A stretch of DNA of 64,000 bases from Siphonodentalium dalli (GCA_032622095.1 CP136067.1:128977990-129041989); one strand, 5' to 3'; shown: positions 14,570 to 26,780, counted from the first letter of the stretch. Numbers and translations: made by a program. The notes: generated from the sequence alone by a model not told the origin.

Positions 14570-14991
14570 ACAGTGTTCAGTCCCCTCGCTACGCTATGTC
14601 TGCAAAACAGAGTTCAGTCCCCTCGCTACGCTATGTCTGCAAAACAGAGTTCAGTCCCCTCGCTACGCTATGTCTGCAAAACAGAGTTCAGTCCCCTCGC
14701 TACGCTATGTCTGCAAAACATAGTTCAGTCCCCTCTCTACGCTATGTCTGCAGAACAGTGTTCAGTCCCCTCGCTACGCTATGTCTGCAGAACAGTGTTC
14801 AGTCCCCTCGCTACGATATGTCTGCAAAACAGAGTTCAGTCCCCTCGCTACGATATGTCTGCAAAACAGAGTTCAGTCCCCTCGCTACGCTATGTCTGCA
14901 AAACAGAGTTCAGTCCCCTCGCTACACTATGTCTGCAAAACAGAGTTCAGTCCCCTCGCTACGCTATGTCTGCAAAACAGAGTTCAGTCGC
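14570..14991. repeat. 37-bp minisatellite, about 11 copies
   Basis: The unit contains cagtcccctcgctacgctat followed by gtctgcaaaacagagtt. Variants carry cagtgtt in place of gagtt, or gatatg for gctatg. All three forward frames stay open for long stretches because 37 is not a multiple of 3 and the unit has few stops. The apparent proteins are artefacts. The first partial unit abuts the right end of element A copy 9. Confidence 0.95.
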
Positions 14992-15743
14992 CTTTGAATG
15001 ACATATTCAGTGGTTGATCTGATGCATGCATCAGCTTTTTCGTGTTGTATATAGTTAATGAACACGCTATTAAAGTGATGTGAAACACTCCGGTAGGGTG
15101 ATCGAATAGAAATTGAGCATAATCTTGCTCAAAGTAGTTATTTTTTACGAATATTAATCTAAAATGACAACACACACCGTTATTCTTATTTATTAATTAA
15201 CTGCAATGACTCTCGACGGCGAAATCATTTCTGTTTGTCGCCGATGATTGCGTCCCGAATCGAGGTATAACTATTTACAATTGCGCGTAGTTCAGACGAT
15301 GTTTTCAAACAGTTTTCTATGGAGTGGTATGGTCGATTTCTTTGAAATTTTCGGCGATGTTAGTAGAATGCTACATTCTCCAGGTTGGCATAGCGCCTGA
15401 GTACACACTTATCAATTCCATGCACCCTAAGAAGTGCATAATATGTCTTTGAATTGTATATGGATACTGATTATAATAAAGTGGCGAGTCACCAGTCTAA
15501 CTGTAATGCTACCCGTATACAAAATATTTCACATTTCTATATATATCAGCTAGATGCATACGGTTATTTTTAGCTGCATTCACGATTTATATAAGGTCCT
15601 TTTCAATATTCACAGCCCACAGTCGTAGACGCACACATGCCGGGCTTTCCTTCTGTCGCCTCTTATTTTTAGAGTGAAACACTTTGTATTGATTTCTATT
15701 TAATATAGAAATGAGGTCCGGGCTGCATGTGCTACTGTCTTTT
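14992..15743. other. Unique and degenerate-repeat sequence between the arrays
   Basis: No gene is visible. Positions 15060-15460 are a degenerate copy, in opposite orientation, of the sequence at 29745-30110. The rest shows no clear structure. Confidence 0.6.
15060..15460 (+). repeat. Degenerate interspersed repeat (mate at 29745-30110)
   Basis: Shared blocks include gtgatgtgaaacactcc, cgtagttcagacgatgtttt, atgttagtagaatgctacatt and gttggcatagcgcctga. All are found reverse-complemented at 29745-30110. A short further fragment (aagtccacaatatgtctttaa) is at about 36138. No clear ends were found. Confidence 0.75.
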
Positions 15744-16195
15744 GGTTACACTGGTGTAAATGTTTTCCATAGGCCTCAGTGCTAACGTTTTAGCGTATAG
15801 TGTTGGCAATATAAATGTTGGGTCCAAAGTTTTCTTTAAATCTGAAAAATTGACATTTTGGGAAACTTTTTACACAAAAAAATCATGTCTGTCTAGCAGG
15901 GAATTCGCCTTTAAATCTTATGTTTTCGTAACTAGTGTCAGAACCGCATAAAAAAATACAGTCATATTTTAGACCACACCAAAAAATTCAAACTTCACTA
16001 CAAAGGGTTAATTCCTGTGCCAATGGTTATTTTACCTATGGGAAATCATAGGGAAGAGGTGTGATGATTTTTTTTATGTGAAAAGCACACAAGGCTATTG
16101 ACCAATCAGGGCCCAGTGTCTATTTTATTCTCTCCTATATATTCCTCCCGCATCCGCTAGATGTCACTCGGAACCTTATTTACACCAGTGTAACC
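15744..16195. mobile_element. TIR element B, array 1 copy 1
   Basis: The copy is 452 bp. Its ends are GGTTACACTGGTGTAAAT and the exact reverse complement. The TIR is itself a dyad (TTACAC-TG-GTGTAA). No transposase is encoded. The left outer flank is TTTT. Confidence 0.88.
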
Positions 16196-17097
16196 TAAAG
16201 CGATAGCCCGCTTTTTCGCGGAATAATTGTAACTCCCTACATTTCTTCAGAATTGCCCATCCATGGAAAAAATGTGTTCAAAAACAATATCACGTCTGTG
16301 GTTCTTTATTTATCACACACAATTTAACCCCACCCCCTTTAACAAATTATTCATCAAAAAAGCACAATTTTCCACCACCAGTCATGTTCAGGCCCCATTT
16401 TCACTCAGTTTTAGGGGTCTGGTGTTGCAAACTTGGATCAGCTATGGAAGACTGTTCAATATTCTTTCCATGAGAGAACTTCTGGTGATGTGAGGTCATT
16501 GAGTCCAGATCTGATCAGCTGAGCATCAAGCGCATGACTTTATCAGCACATTGAAGAATAAAATATGACATTTTCAGGTCTGCAAGGGTGATCCAAGATA
16601 ACTGGATGTGGGTGTATATTGAATTAGTTGAATAAAGATATGCTCTCTTTGAATTGCTGAAGCATTTTCTTAAATGTGTCCAAGTTTTAGTGCTATTAAC
16701 CTTCAAATGACCATACCCACCAGTGGAAATGACACACTTTTATGATATATATCTGTATATCACTGGCTATAAAATCCAAAATACTTGTTAAATTAGGTTC
16801 TTATAACAATTGATATATGTGTCGTTGACATGCCTATGTTATGGGTCATTTGCATTATCATGTGACTATTACCACCTTGAAATTTTTTGAAAATACCTTG
16901 AAAAATTGGCATTTTTTATGAAAAATCTTACTATTTTTTTGGCTGATGTAAGTGAAAGAAGGCATCAGCAGCAAGAATAGCCACATCGAGCATGAGATAT
17001 TCATTGGACTGAAAGACCAGGCTCTGTAAAATGCATTAAAATGCTTTAAAGTGACTCCCAGGAATCAAAAATGATAAAAAGCTATTTTTTCCCTTTA
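16196..17097. repeat. 902-bp spacer of array 1, unit 1
   Basis: The spacer begins TAAAG and ends CTTTA. It contains no inverted ends of its own beyond those bases and no recognisable gene. Short open frames recur in every unit with few changes because the units are young, not because of visible coding constraint. Confidence 0.8.
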
Positions 17098-17548
17098 GGT
17101 TACACTGGTGTAAATGTTTTCCATAGGCCTCAGTGCTAACGTTTTAGCGTATAGTGTTGGCAATATAAATGTTGGGTCCAAAGTTTTCTTTAAATCTGAA
17201 AAATTGACATTTTGGGAAACTTTTTACACAAAAAAATCATGTCTGTCTAGCAGGGAATTCGCCTTTAAATCTTATTTTTTCGTAACTAGTGTCAGAACCG
17301 CATAAAAAAATACAGTCATATTTTAGACCACACCAAAAAATTCAAACTTCACTACAAAGGGTTAATTCCTGTGCCAATGGTTATTTTACCTATGGGAAAT
17401 CATAGGGAAGAGGTGTGATGATTTTTTTATGTGAAAAGCACACAAGGCTATTGACCAATCAGGGCCCAGTGTCTATTTTATTCTCTCCTATATATTCCTC
17501 CCGCATCCGCTAGATGTCACTCGGAACCTTATTTACACCAGTGTAACC
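17098..17548. mobile_element. TIR element B, array 1 copy 2
   Basis: The copy is 451 bp with perfect 18-bp inverted ends. The flanks are TTTA and TAAA. It shares the cttattttttcg variant with copy 3, whereas copy 1 reads cttatgttttcg. Confidence 0.88.
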
Positions 17549-18450
17549 TAAAGCGATAGCCCGCTTTTTCGCGGAATAATTGTAACTCCCTACATTTCTT
17601 CAGAATTGCCCATCCATGGAAAAAATGTGTTCAAAAACAATATCACGTCTGTGGTTCTTTATTTATCACACACAATTTAACCCCACCCCCTTTAACAAAT
17701 TATTCATCAAAAAAGCACAATTTTCCACCACCAGTCATGTTCAGGCCCCATTTTCACTCAGTTTTAGGGGTCTGGTGTTGCAAACTTGGATCAGCTATGG
17801 AAGACTGTTCAATATTCTTTCCATGAGAGAACTTCTGGTGATGTGAGGTCATTGAGTCCAGATCTGATCAGCTGAGCATCAAGCGCATGACTTTATCAGC
17901 ACATTGAAGAATAAAATATGACATTTTCAGGTCTGCAAGGGTGATCCAAGATAACTGGATGTGGGTGTATATTGAATTAGTTGAATAAAGATATGCTCTC
18001 TTTGAATTGCTGAAGCATTTTCTTAAATGTGTCCAAGTTTTAGTGCTATTAACCTTCAAATGACCATACCCACCAGTGGAAATGACACACTTTTATGATA
18101 TATATCTGTATATCACTGGCTATAAAATCCAAAATACTTGTTAAATTAGGTTCTTATAACAATTGATATATGTGTCGTTGACATGCCCATGTTATGGGTC
18201 ATTTGCATTATCATGTGCCTATTACCACCTTGAATTTTTTTGAAAATACCTTGAAAAATTGGCATTTTTTATGAAAAATCTTACTATTTTTTTGGCTGAT
18301 GTAAGTGAAAGAAGGCATCAGCAGCAAGAATAGCCACATCGAGCATGAGATATTCATTGGACTGAAAGACCAGGCTCTGTAAAATGCATTAAAATGCTTT
18401 AAAGTGACTCCCAGGAATCAAAAATGATAAAAAGCTATTTTTTCCCTTTA
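17549..18450. repeat. 902-bp spacer of array 1, unit 2
   Basis: The spacer is nearly identical to the previous one. Private changes lie near 18187 and 18218-18236. Confidence 0.8.
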
Positions 18451-18901
18451 GGTTACACTGGTGTAAATGTTTTCCATAGGCCTCAGTGCTAACGTTTTAG
18501 CGTATAGTGTTGGCAATATAAATGTTGGGTCCAAAGTTTTCTTTAAATCTGAAAAATTGACATTTTGGGAAACTTTTTACACAAAAAAATCATGTCTGTC
18601 TAGCAGGGAATTCGCCTTTAAATCTTATTTTTTCGTAACTAGTGTCAGAACCGCATAAAAAAATACAGTCATATTTTAGACCACACCAAAAAATTCAAAC
18701 TTCACTACAAAGGGTTAATTCCTGTGCCAATGGTTATTTTACCTATGGGAAATCATAGGGAAGAGGTGTGATGATTTTTTTATGTGAAAAGCACACAAGG
18801 CTATTGACCAATCAGGGCCCAGTGTCTATTTTATTCTCTCCTATATATTCCTCCCGCATCCGCTAGATGTCACTCGGAACCTTATTTACACCAGTGTAAC
18901 C
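18451..18901. mobile_element. TIR element B, array 1 copy 3 (right edge)
   Basis: The copy is 451 bp with intact inverted ends. Its right flank is TTTT, matching the bases left of copy 1. Confidence 0.88.
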
Positions 18902-19179
18902 TTTTACTGGCGGTGAAATGAGTGATTTCATGTTCTGAACACATTATTGAAAACTCTTTGACCCTTCGTGGAGGGCATTGTATGGTGGATATTCTATACT
19001 TAAAACAAGACCGGGGCTTTCCTTCTGTCCGATCTAATTCTTACAGATAATAAATATATATGGACTTTATACTTACAAACAAGACCGATCAGGTTGCGCC
19101 ATGTACATTGTACGCAGATATTTTTTATTGGTACTGTTGTGGCATATAATATATGCATGATATATTGTGAATCTTTTAA

Positions 19180-19630
19180 AGATTCATTATCCGAATTAAC
19201 GCTCTCAAGTTACTATTTCCTTGGCTTCGGGGTAAAAAATATTTGATTCGAGTCGAGGAATCCACCCGTCAAAGCTCGGACTGATCAGATATCGATGTTT
19301 GAAATCAATTTTTTTTCACCGCCGATAATTTTAAGTGGCCCAGTAAAGAGTCGACGAGAAGGCGGTCTCGGGCCAAATTGCGGATGAAGATGGATAACCC
19401 TAAAATCAAGTGGCTTTTTTGTGTCAGATATATATTTGACAACCGGCAAAATTTCGTTGAACAAAATGTTGATAATCAACAGGTTTGGGATAATTTTATA
19501 GTGTAGTTGACTGTGGTTAACATTATTTTTGGGCAATTACTCGATTATGATAACTGAAGCGGCATTTCAAAATTTGTTGTTGTTGTTGGAATCGGATGAT
19601 ATGGGGACTATCGAATCGGATTGAGTACAT
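19180..19630 (+). mobile_element. TTAA-flanked MITE, family C, degraded copy
   Basis: TTAA lies at 19176-19179 and 19631-19634. The right end (cggattgagtacat) and internal blocks (atttgattcgagtcgaggaa, cttggcttcgggg) match the better copy at 28845-29322. The left end is decayed. Minus-strand open frames here are not convincing genes. Confidence 0.7.
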
Positions 19631-19634
19631 TTAA

Positions 19635-20497
19635 TATCGATTGAAAAAATAAAATACTGGCCTATGTGATTGAATTGATCGACATAAAATAGAGAGTGCC
19701 CAATTACCTTAGTTTCCATCTTATAAAATACCACATTCCACTCAACATACTCACACAGTCTGCATGAACTAGCTAATACGAATGTCAACAAAATTATTAA
19801 TCTTAACGTGTATCCAAAACCTATATAGAATTACAAACCACACCCCACTGGAGACCCCCCCCCCCCCATCCTTGAGCCCGACAACAGGCCTTAGTTGAAA
19901 TATGACATCGATAATACTCATCAACATCTTTCGACTCAGAAAACGGATTGATGCCTATAACGTCAAGAAATATTAAAATCTTGGACCTAAATTGAACCTT
20001 TAAGAATTCTACTCTCAATTCTTTTATCATTCAGTTTAAACAAAATTCCCCCAAAATTATTCGAGTTAGGGATATGAACGCCATCGAAACAACACCAATA
20101 CAAAAAGTGTAATATTTGGACCAAGAGGTGCCCTTTAACTTTAGTATATAATGGGCTGGGTCCGGACTCAATCCGACGTTGCGTTTTGACGTTATATCCG
20201 CACGGGCAAAACATTTTCTCGGGAACTACTGGGCGGATCGCATTGCCATTTGGTGTGCATGGTCATGTATTTCGGCCCTCCGGGTAACATGGGCTAGGTC
20301 TCGACTCCGGCCGATATCTTTTTTAGTTTGTACCATTATTGATAAAAATTCAAAGCCAAGCCATTACAGACCCAAAATGACGCACCGCTAACAATTTATT
20401 TTGTTGCACGCAATCAATGGACTGTTGTCAACATTGCCAAATAAGCTAAAAGGCCGGACTAAAAAAGCCGATGTACTCTGTAAATGTGATTGCCATA
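19635..20497. other. No gene recognised
   Basis: The region holds a C-run at 19855-19868 and otherwise unremarkable sequence. Short open frames on both strands lack splice context or recognisable motifs. Confidence 0.5.
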
Positions 20498-20957
20498 TGT
20501 GACCCGCCATATCAAATCCAGTCGTAAGTCGGGATTTGTTTTACCTTGTGCCAATGCATTCTCTTATATATGCGAGTCGACCATATAGGTCGCCTCGCAT
20601 ATATAAGAGAATGCATTGGCCTAACAATTTTTTACAATTTTAATAATTTTTACTTGTATTCTTTAACAATTTTATAATTTCACCCATACAGAGCCCCAGA
20701 CAAACATGAGCAGACGACACTCTTCTATATGCTTCTATATATGTGTGGGGCTCCCTGCAGGGTAATGGATGTTTTTTATTTTATGTCCTAAAAATTGTAA
20801 GAAACATTTATTTAAAAAAAATGATAAAAAATTGTTAGGCCAATGCATTCTCTTATATATGCGAGGCGACCTATGGTCGACTCGCATATATAAGAGAATG
20901 CATTGGCACAGGGTAAAAATTCCCGACTTACGACTGGATTTGATATGGCGGGTTACA
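20498..20957. mobile_element. TA-flanked hairpin MITE, family D, copy 1
   Basis: The element is 460 bp and flanked by TA. Its ends are TGTGACCCGCCATATCAAAT and a near-perfect reverse complement. Just inside each end is a ~70-bp self-complementary block (gccaatgcattctcttatat ... mirrored), so each end folds into its own hairpin with the ggtcg/cgacc dyad at the tip. The TA duplication suggests the Tc1/mariner group, but no transposase is present to confirm it. Confidence 0.85.
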
Positions 20958-20959
20958 TA

Positions 20960-21482
20960 TTTAACATATAAAACAAACGTTTGTGTAGCGCAAGTCGGTA
21001 ACAGCCTGAACAATGTTACACCACTTGGTTGTTAGGAATTAGTTTGTCATGCGTAATGTGATTTCACGCCATTATACTCTGCAATATGACACTGTCACAT
21101 CATGTCCATTTCTGTTTTTTTTTCACGACTCTACTCTGAAAATTAGACTGTAATGTCACATCATCTCATGTCTGTTGCACAATATTAGACTGTAATGTCA
21201 CATCATCGCATGTCTGTCGTTCCCAGAAATATAAACATTGATGGTGCGATCGACTTCCTGGAATCGAGCTATATTAAATATAAAACGTACGACATCGCGT
21301 AATAAACTATTAACACTGCTCGTGCTAGCATATTATATATGTTAATTTATAAACTTCTAAAGCACACGACTGTATCGCTGGGGTTGTATATGGGAAATTT
21401 GTCACAATTTGCATTTGGCAGCATCTGGAACCTGACGGAATCTCACGTCATGACAGAAGACAACAGTATTGCATGGTTCAGC
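20960..21482. repeat. Intervening sequence with short tandem copies
   Basis: At 21082-21220 a segment of about 55 bp (agactgtaatgtcacatcat ... gtctgt) occurs two and a half times with divergence. No gene was recognised. Confidence 0.6.
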
Positions 21483-22016
21483 CAGGGGGAAAAATTTCAG
21501 GCACGTATGGCATTTTTTCCCTTTCGATCATTTTTTGTACCCACCCACCCCCACCGCCAAATTTTTTTCCGTTTTCGGCAGTTTTTTCCGACCATTTTTT
21601 GACACCCACCCCCCCTTTTAACACTAAAACAGAGATTTGCGGGGGGAAATTCACTGTAAAAAGCTGTATATGAATTTCTGTGCATACTATTTATCATGGA
21701 TGTTAACATGGACATGTAAATAGGAATGAGTCATTTTGAGGTCATTTGGCCAAAAAAACATGGCTGCCAGCGGCCATCTTGGATTTCAAAATTTGCAACA
21801 AAATACAACACGATAACTGCCTGCAGTCAGTTTACAGTTAGAATTACATTATTTCTCTCATTCAAAGTGGGTTTGAAGCCCAACTCATTGCCAAAACACT
21901 AAAAAACAAGCAGGAATTTTTTTTTTTAGTTGCGTAAAAAATTGCTTGTTGGTGGCTTTGACCACCCACCCACCCCGGCATACGTGCCGGAATTTTTTTT
22001 TTCACCCCCCCCCCTG
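21483..22016. mobile_element. CAGG-ended MITE, family E, copy 1
   Basis: The element is 534 bp and starts CAGGGGG. The other end is CCCCCCTG, with subterminal inverted blocks around ggcacgtatg and catacgtgcc. The 7-bp flank GTTCAGC occurs on both sides (21476-21482, 22017-22023). CAGG-type ends recall hAT elements, but a 7-bp duplication is short for hAT, so I leave the superfamily open. Open frames inside come from low-complexity C- and T-rich sequence. Confidence 0.88.
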
Positions 22017-22023
22017 GTTCAGC

Positions 22024-22552
22024 ACCAACATTTGAGTTTTTTTCCAGGATTGACGGAGGAGTAATATAACGCACTGAAATTTACACTTATTTTGAGTAGT
22101 ACTTTACTGTTAAAAAGATATTATAGCATGATCATGTCCATCTTAAAAACGTACCAATGTGTTATCTTTAACTCTCCACAACAGTATACATGTTGAAGTC
22201 AGATACTTTTTGTAAACTATGTAATTGTTTCACAAAAACTATATAGTCTAATTGCTTAGCTTCAATCGTTCGATGAGAATTGAAATGCGCGTCACCATTC
22301 AATGTCACAATGTCACTAACGTTTATTTACGAAGATAGCCAGTTGTTTGCATTTTGCAATTTTAGGGTCAACATGTTTCGAAATCTATTACGGTGGCAGG
22401 GTGATATAATTGCTCACCTGTTGCCATTGGAAGACCGATATATCGGTCTCGAGGTCGTAACATGGGAAATTAACAGCAAGAGGGTTAATGGCTGTGCAAT
22501 TCGTGCCACCCAATGTGATATATTTTTGTCATAATCGCTTTGTATGAACATA
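22024..22552. other. No gene recognised
   Basis: This is a unique-looking stretch between two transposons. It contains a short dyad, gaccgatatatcggtc, near 22433. Open frames are short and unsupported. Confidence 0.5.
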
Positions 22553-23016
22553 TGTGACCCGCCATATAAAATCCAGTCGTAAGTCGGTATTTTTTTTACC
22601 CTGTGCCAATGCATTCTCTTATATATGCGAGTCGACCATAGGTCGCCTCGCATATATATAAGAGAATGCATTGGCCTAACAATTATTTATCATTTTTTTT
22701 AAAATAAATGTTTCTTACAATTTTTAGGACATAAAATAAAAAACATCCATTACCCTGCAAGGAGCCCCACACATGTATAGAAGCATATAGAAGAGTGTCG
22801 TCTGCTCATGTTTGTCTGGGGCTCTGTATGGGTGAAATTATAAAATTGTTAAAGAATACAAGAAAAAATTATTAAAATTGTAAAAAATTGTTAGGCCAAT
22901 GCATTCTCTTATATATGCGAGACGAGCTATGGTCGACTCGCATATATAAGAGAATGCATTGGCACAGGGTAAAAAAAATTCCCGACTTACGACTTGATTT
23001 GATATGGCGGGTCACA
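22553..23016. mobile_element. TA-flanked hairpin MITE, family D, copy 2
   Basis: The element is 464 bp and flanked by TA. It has the same ends and two subterminal hairpins as the copy at 20498-20957, with its interior in the opposite orientation. Open frames over it simply traverse the hairpins. Confidence 0.85.
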
Positions 23017-23199
23017 TATGAGGGGTTGTTTGTTTCATTACATCGCTCGGGCACATTTATCACGACTAAGACATTAAGTCCATTCAGTAGATGTGCTGGA
23101 CTGATGAACAACAACATTCAACAACGATAATCTGTGGCCAGGACAACTCTGCAAACCATCATCACATTTATTGATTTTATATTCTGGTATATTCAGGTA

Positions 23200-23555
23200 T
23201 ATTCTTATAAGATATCGATTTTTGAAGTTTGTTATTTCTCGAGATGTGTAATAATATGTGGCCCAGAAATACGTGGTCAAACGGAGAGTCTCGGACAAAA
23301 TTGCGGATGAAGATGGATAACTCCAAAATCAAGTGGTAAACGGTCAAATTTCGTGATACGTTAGTGATAATACGGCCATATTTTGTTGAACAAAATGTTG
23401 ATAAATAACAAGTTTTGTGAAATTTGATACCATAGTGGTTAGCATTATTTTATTGCAACAAATCGATTCTGATAACTAAAGTGTATTTTGAAGAAATGTT
23501 GTTGTTGTATATTGATGGTATGGGAACGGTCTGATCGGATTGACTGAATCAGGAT
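23200..23555 (+). mobile_element. Family C MITE fragment
   Basis: Blocks shared with 19180-19630 include attgcggatgaagatggata, gttgaacaaaatgttgata and a right-hand gatcggattga. Neither a clean end nor TTAA flanks remain. Confidence 0.6.
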
Positions 23556-24696
23556 ATAATGATAAAATTAATTTTTGACCAGCTGTTTGGACATTTGCTG
23601 TGATATTTTCAGTCTTGTTGAACTTTGAATTTTCTACTGGTGATTTCTAAACTTATCTAGACAGGAACGGTATAATATACCAGAACTGTCCTGGAAAAGC
23701 TTGGTAAAGGGGGGTACCCATAGTGTTGCAAAAAAAAAAAATTCAGTCATGTTTCTGCAAATTGTTTCCTGGCCCCTGGTTATCACGGATATTAAAACTT
23801 TGTTAACAGGTATCTCTATCCTTGGCATGGCTGGTTCTCCGAATATGAATGTGTTTTTTCGTTAACCGAATGAAAAATATTTCTTGGAAAGATAATTGTA
23901 AATAACTAGATCTATGCCGAACACAGATCCGCTTACTTGACAGGTGACATCACCCCATGCATCCGGATATGCTCGTAGCGGAAGACATGCTCGTAGCGGA
24001 ATAACCACATGGCACGCGATTTGCACACCGTTCACGGTTAGACACATGTTGCACCAAAACCAACACATACCAGTGGTTGACGGTGGTGGTACTATTTGTG
24101 GCTATAATTTACCCAACTGTACATCAAACTTCTTTAAACATGGACGCAGTTTAATCCTATTTTACCGGGAAGTTAGGCCAAAAATTGTGGCAAAATTTGA
24201 ATTTCTTACATAAAATTACGATTTCCGTGGTAACAGCTCAGACAATATAGTCTTTGCATACATTGCTATTTCCGCGGATATTCCCTTAATATAATAGACA
24301 ACATTTTCAGTCATGTTTCTACATTTTCCATAGTAAAAAATTACCAATATGCAGGTCATAGCAAGAACATATGGTATGTCTATAGCAGTGGTTTTACGTT
24401 TGCTATAGACATGCCCCAAAATCAAGTGAGTGCCTACATGGAAACTAATTTTTCGGGCACAAATATGATTGACATCGCAAACATGTCCAGTTTATTTTGA
24501 AGCTAAGATATCATACTTTGAGAGACTGTATGTTATACAATGTGTCAATGCAAAGATTCATTAAACTTTGATAAAACTTATACCGAGTAAGTATTTCAGG
24601 TCTTAATTTTCGTATAAAACCCGATTATCGAAACGTAATATGCAAATTGCGGAAACCATAACCGCTCATTTCTGTAGACCGATTATCGCTGTTAAC
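23556..24696. other. No gene recognised; one strong hairpin
   Basis: At 24373-24415 the sequence ggtatgtctatagca faces tgctatagacatgcc across a 13-base loop, a 15-bp stem with one mismatch. A short direct repeat (gctcgtagcggaa) lies near 23970-24000. Open frames here are short and unsupported. Confidence 0.5.
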
Positions 24697-24830
24697 GGGG
24701 GCAGTACAAAATTTGCAGGAAGGTATGCCTTTTTTTTTGCATCTGGCATTTTCGGGGACCCACCACCCCCAAACCTGCAAACAAAATATGTTTTTAGTAC
24801 CAATTTTTTGACACCCCCCCCCAAATTCAC
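24697..24830. mobile_element. Degraded family E-like fragment
   Basis: C-rich blocks (gacccaccacccccaaacc, gacaccccccccc) and a tttgcaggaaggtatgcc segment resemble the ends of family E. No target duplication was found. Confidence 0.35.
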
Positions 24831-24959
24831 TAAAATTTGTCTAAAATCGCATAAAGCTCTACTGATATCACTCATGTGATTGATCTCAGTTAGTTCAAAT
24901 AACAGTTTAACCTGTTTCAGAAGCTGTTTTAATTGAAAAAAAAAATGTTTTATAAATTG

Positions 24960-26060
24960 CTGATCATCTGTAAACCTAGGTCATTGTGCAGAATACACAA
25001 AAATTCATAATTTCTAACTATTTCCTGATAAGTCTGTCAACCAGCCCACTATCTAACATATTCGATACCACTTATATTAGTCTAGTGGAGCAACTTACTT
25101 CTATTATACTAAACTAGCTGAAACAGGCTCCCTTTGTGAGCCTATATTCAGCATCGGAGATACATGTGGCCCCCTTTGTGGGACTTCGCAAACATTTTGA
25201 TCTGAGACAGAGCCTTCATTAAGCGGCGGCCCCTTTGTGCGCTTCAAGCACATTTGGTCATTGAAACATTTTGATATATACATATTGTTTTAATATATTT
25301 AAAAAATAAATTGAATTCCTTGCTCAATTTAACAAAACCAATTGTTTTTTGTTTTTTTTAATTAAGATTATAAAAAAACTAACACCATTAGAACATCCGC
25401 CAGGGTACCCATAGTCACCACACCGAACTTGGTTGAACTCGGTCCAGGGGTCTGAGAGATAAACCCGGACAGATCTTACTCGTTTATATATATATAGACG
25501 ACAAGCAGTCACACCACTATACCAGACTTGGATACGTTCGATCATCTGATGACATGCAAATAATTCACTGATTGGCTTGATGCACTGATGACAGATATTT
25601 TCTACCCATTGATAGTCACATTAATGTTCGAGACAGTTGCTCGCTCTTTTTACATGCATCTAGGCATTATGACAAGTTTACTTATATATATGCAATCTTA
25701 GGTCAATGTACAGATACACACAATTCCATTATTTCTAACCATTTCCCGATTAGTCTGTCAACCAGCCCATTATCTAGCATTATGCCTTAACACTTTTGTT
25801 AGTCTGCTGGATCAACCTCTGTTATAATAAATGAATAACAGTCACTATGCCAGACTTGGATATTTTAGATGTTGTGAGAGTAACAGATCATATGAGTTGA
25901 TAGACATGTAAATATTTTACTGATTGGCTTGATGCACCGATGAACAGTGTGATGACAGTTATATTCTAGCCAGTGATAGTCACATAAATGTTTGAGACAG
26001 TTGCTCGCTCTTTTTCTTGATCTTGGCTTTAGTTACATCAAGACAAGTTTATTTATTTCA
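24960..26060 (+). repeat. Diverged tandem duplication
   Basis: The block gtctgtcaaccagcccactat at about 25030 recurs at about 25755. A second block of about 220 bp starting cagtcacaccactataccag (about 25506) recurs at about 25841 with many substitutions. Landmarks are ctgattggcttgatgca and gagacagttgctcgctcttt. The copies look old. Confidence 0.75.
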
Positions 26061-26084
26061 ATTTTCATTTCTCGAATCTACTTT

Positions 26085-26365
26085 CCGAAGGGTGTCGGGA
26101 AGGATTTTTTTTCAACCCACCGCCCCATATGCAACATGCCATACAGCTCAATGTCATCTCTACTAAGGCTCATATGAGGTCCCAGTAACATAAATATGGT
26201 GTTTTTGCAGTTATAAATTCTTATAATATGTTTTAAACTGTTACAAATGTCATATAAGGGCACAAAAGGTCTTTAGTAAAAAAATTGCATGAGGGTGTAA
26301 AAACGCGTCCCCCCTCGGGCCACCCACCACCCCGGCATACCTTCCTGCAAATTGTTTACTACCGG
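26085..26365. mobile_element. Possible degraded C-rich MITE
   Basis: One side reads cgggaaggattttttttcaa and the other ggcataccttcctgcaaatt, followed by accggggggt. The layout resembles a family E relative. A similar right-end fragment is at about 31012-31062. No clear target duplication was found. Confidence 0.35.
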
Positions 26366-26780
26366 GGGGTCACAGTGATAAAAATATGCTGACGCAAATA
26401 TTACATTTGTATGTATCCCGACTTTATTTCCATTTTTAATCATACAAGTGTTCTTTGTATACCTTTGTATAATATGTATTGCAGGCAGGAAGCCTAACTC
26501 TTTTTGTTAACTGTTAATTGTTTGTTGGAAAGTGGCGTCAATAAGACAGCAATAACTTGTTCCCTAATCCAATAAGCTATTTTTGCTGATAAAATATGTT
26601 TAAACTACGCACTTAATTCTGACAGGACATCTTCCAGTTGGTGCGCACCCAGATGTCGGTGCTATATTAATGAATCGTGGGATTGGGATGGTGCTTCGAA
26701 TGGTTGATCATGACCTCAAGTTGTTGTGGCTATTTTGCACGCCAGAAGTAAATATACGAACACGAATTATGTCTGTCACA
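26366..26780. other. No gene recognised
   Basis: The sequence is AT-rich and without clear repeats. Forward open frames that begin here owe their length to the adjoining minisatellite. Confidence 0.5.

Larger units (their letters stand above)
15744..18901. repeat. Composite array 1: three TIR elements B separated by two 902-bp spacers
   Basis: The period is 1353-1354 bp. The array starts and stops exactly at element ends and is flanked by TTTT at 15740-15743 and again at 18902-18905. Internal element copies are instead flanked by TTTA on the left and TAAA on the right. Fixed differences from the array at 40490-46352 (ccaaagtttt for ccaaaatttt in every element, and several in the spacers) show that each array has its own sequence type. 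Confidence 0.93.

Noticed and set aside
14557-15017. Serine/arginine-like repeat proteins in three frames
   Set aside because: They are produced by a 37-bp repeat without stops. All three frames give the same residues in rotation.
15744-18901. LTR retrotransposon interpretation (direct repeats at both ends with a 4-bp duplication)
   Set aside because: The repeats have 18-bp inverted ends of their own, do not begin TG and end CA, occur more than twice, and the interior has no primer-binding site or reverse transcriptase.
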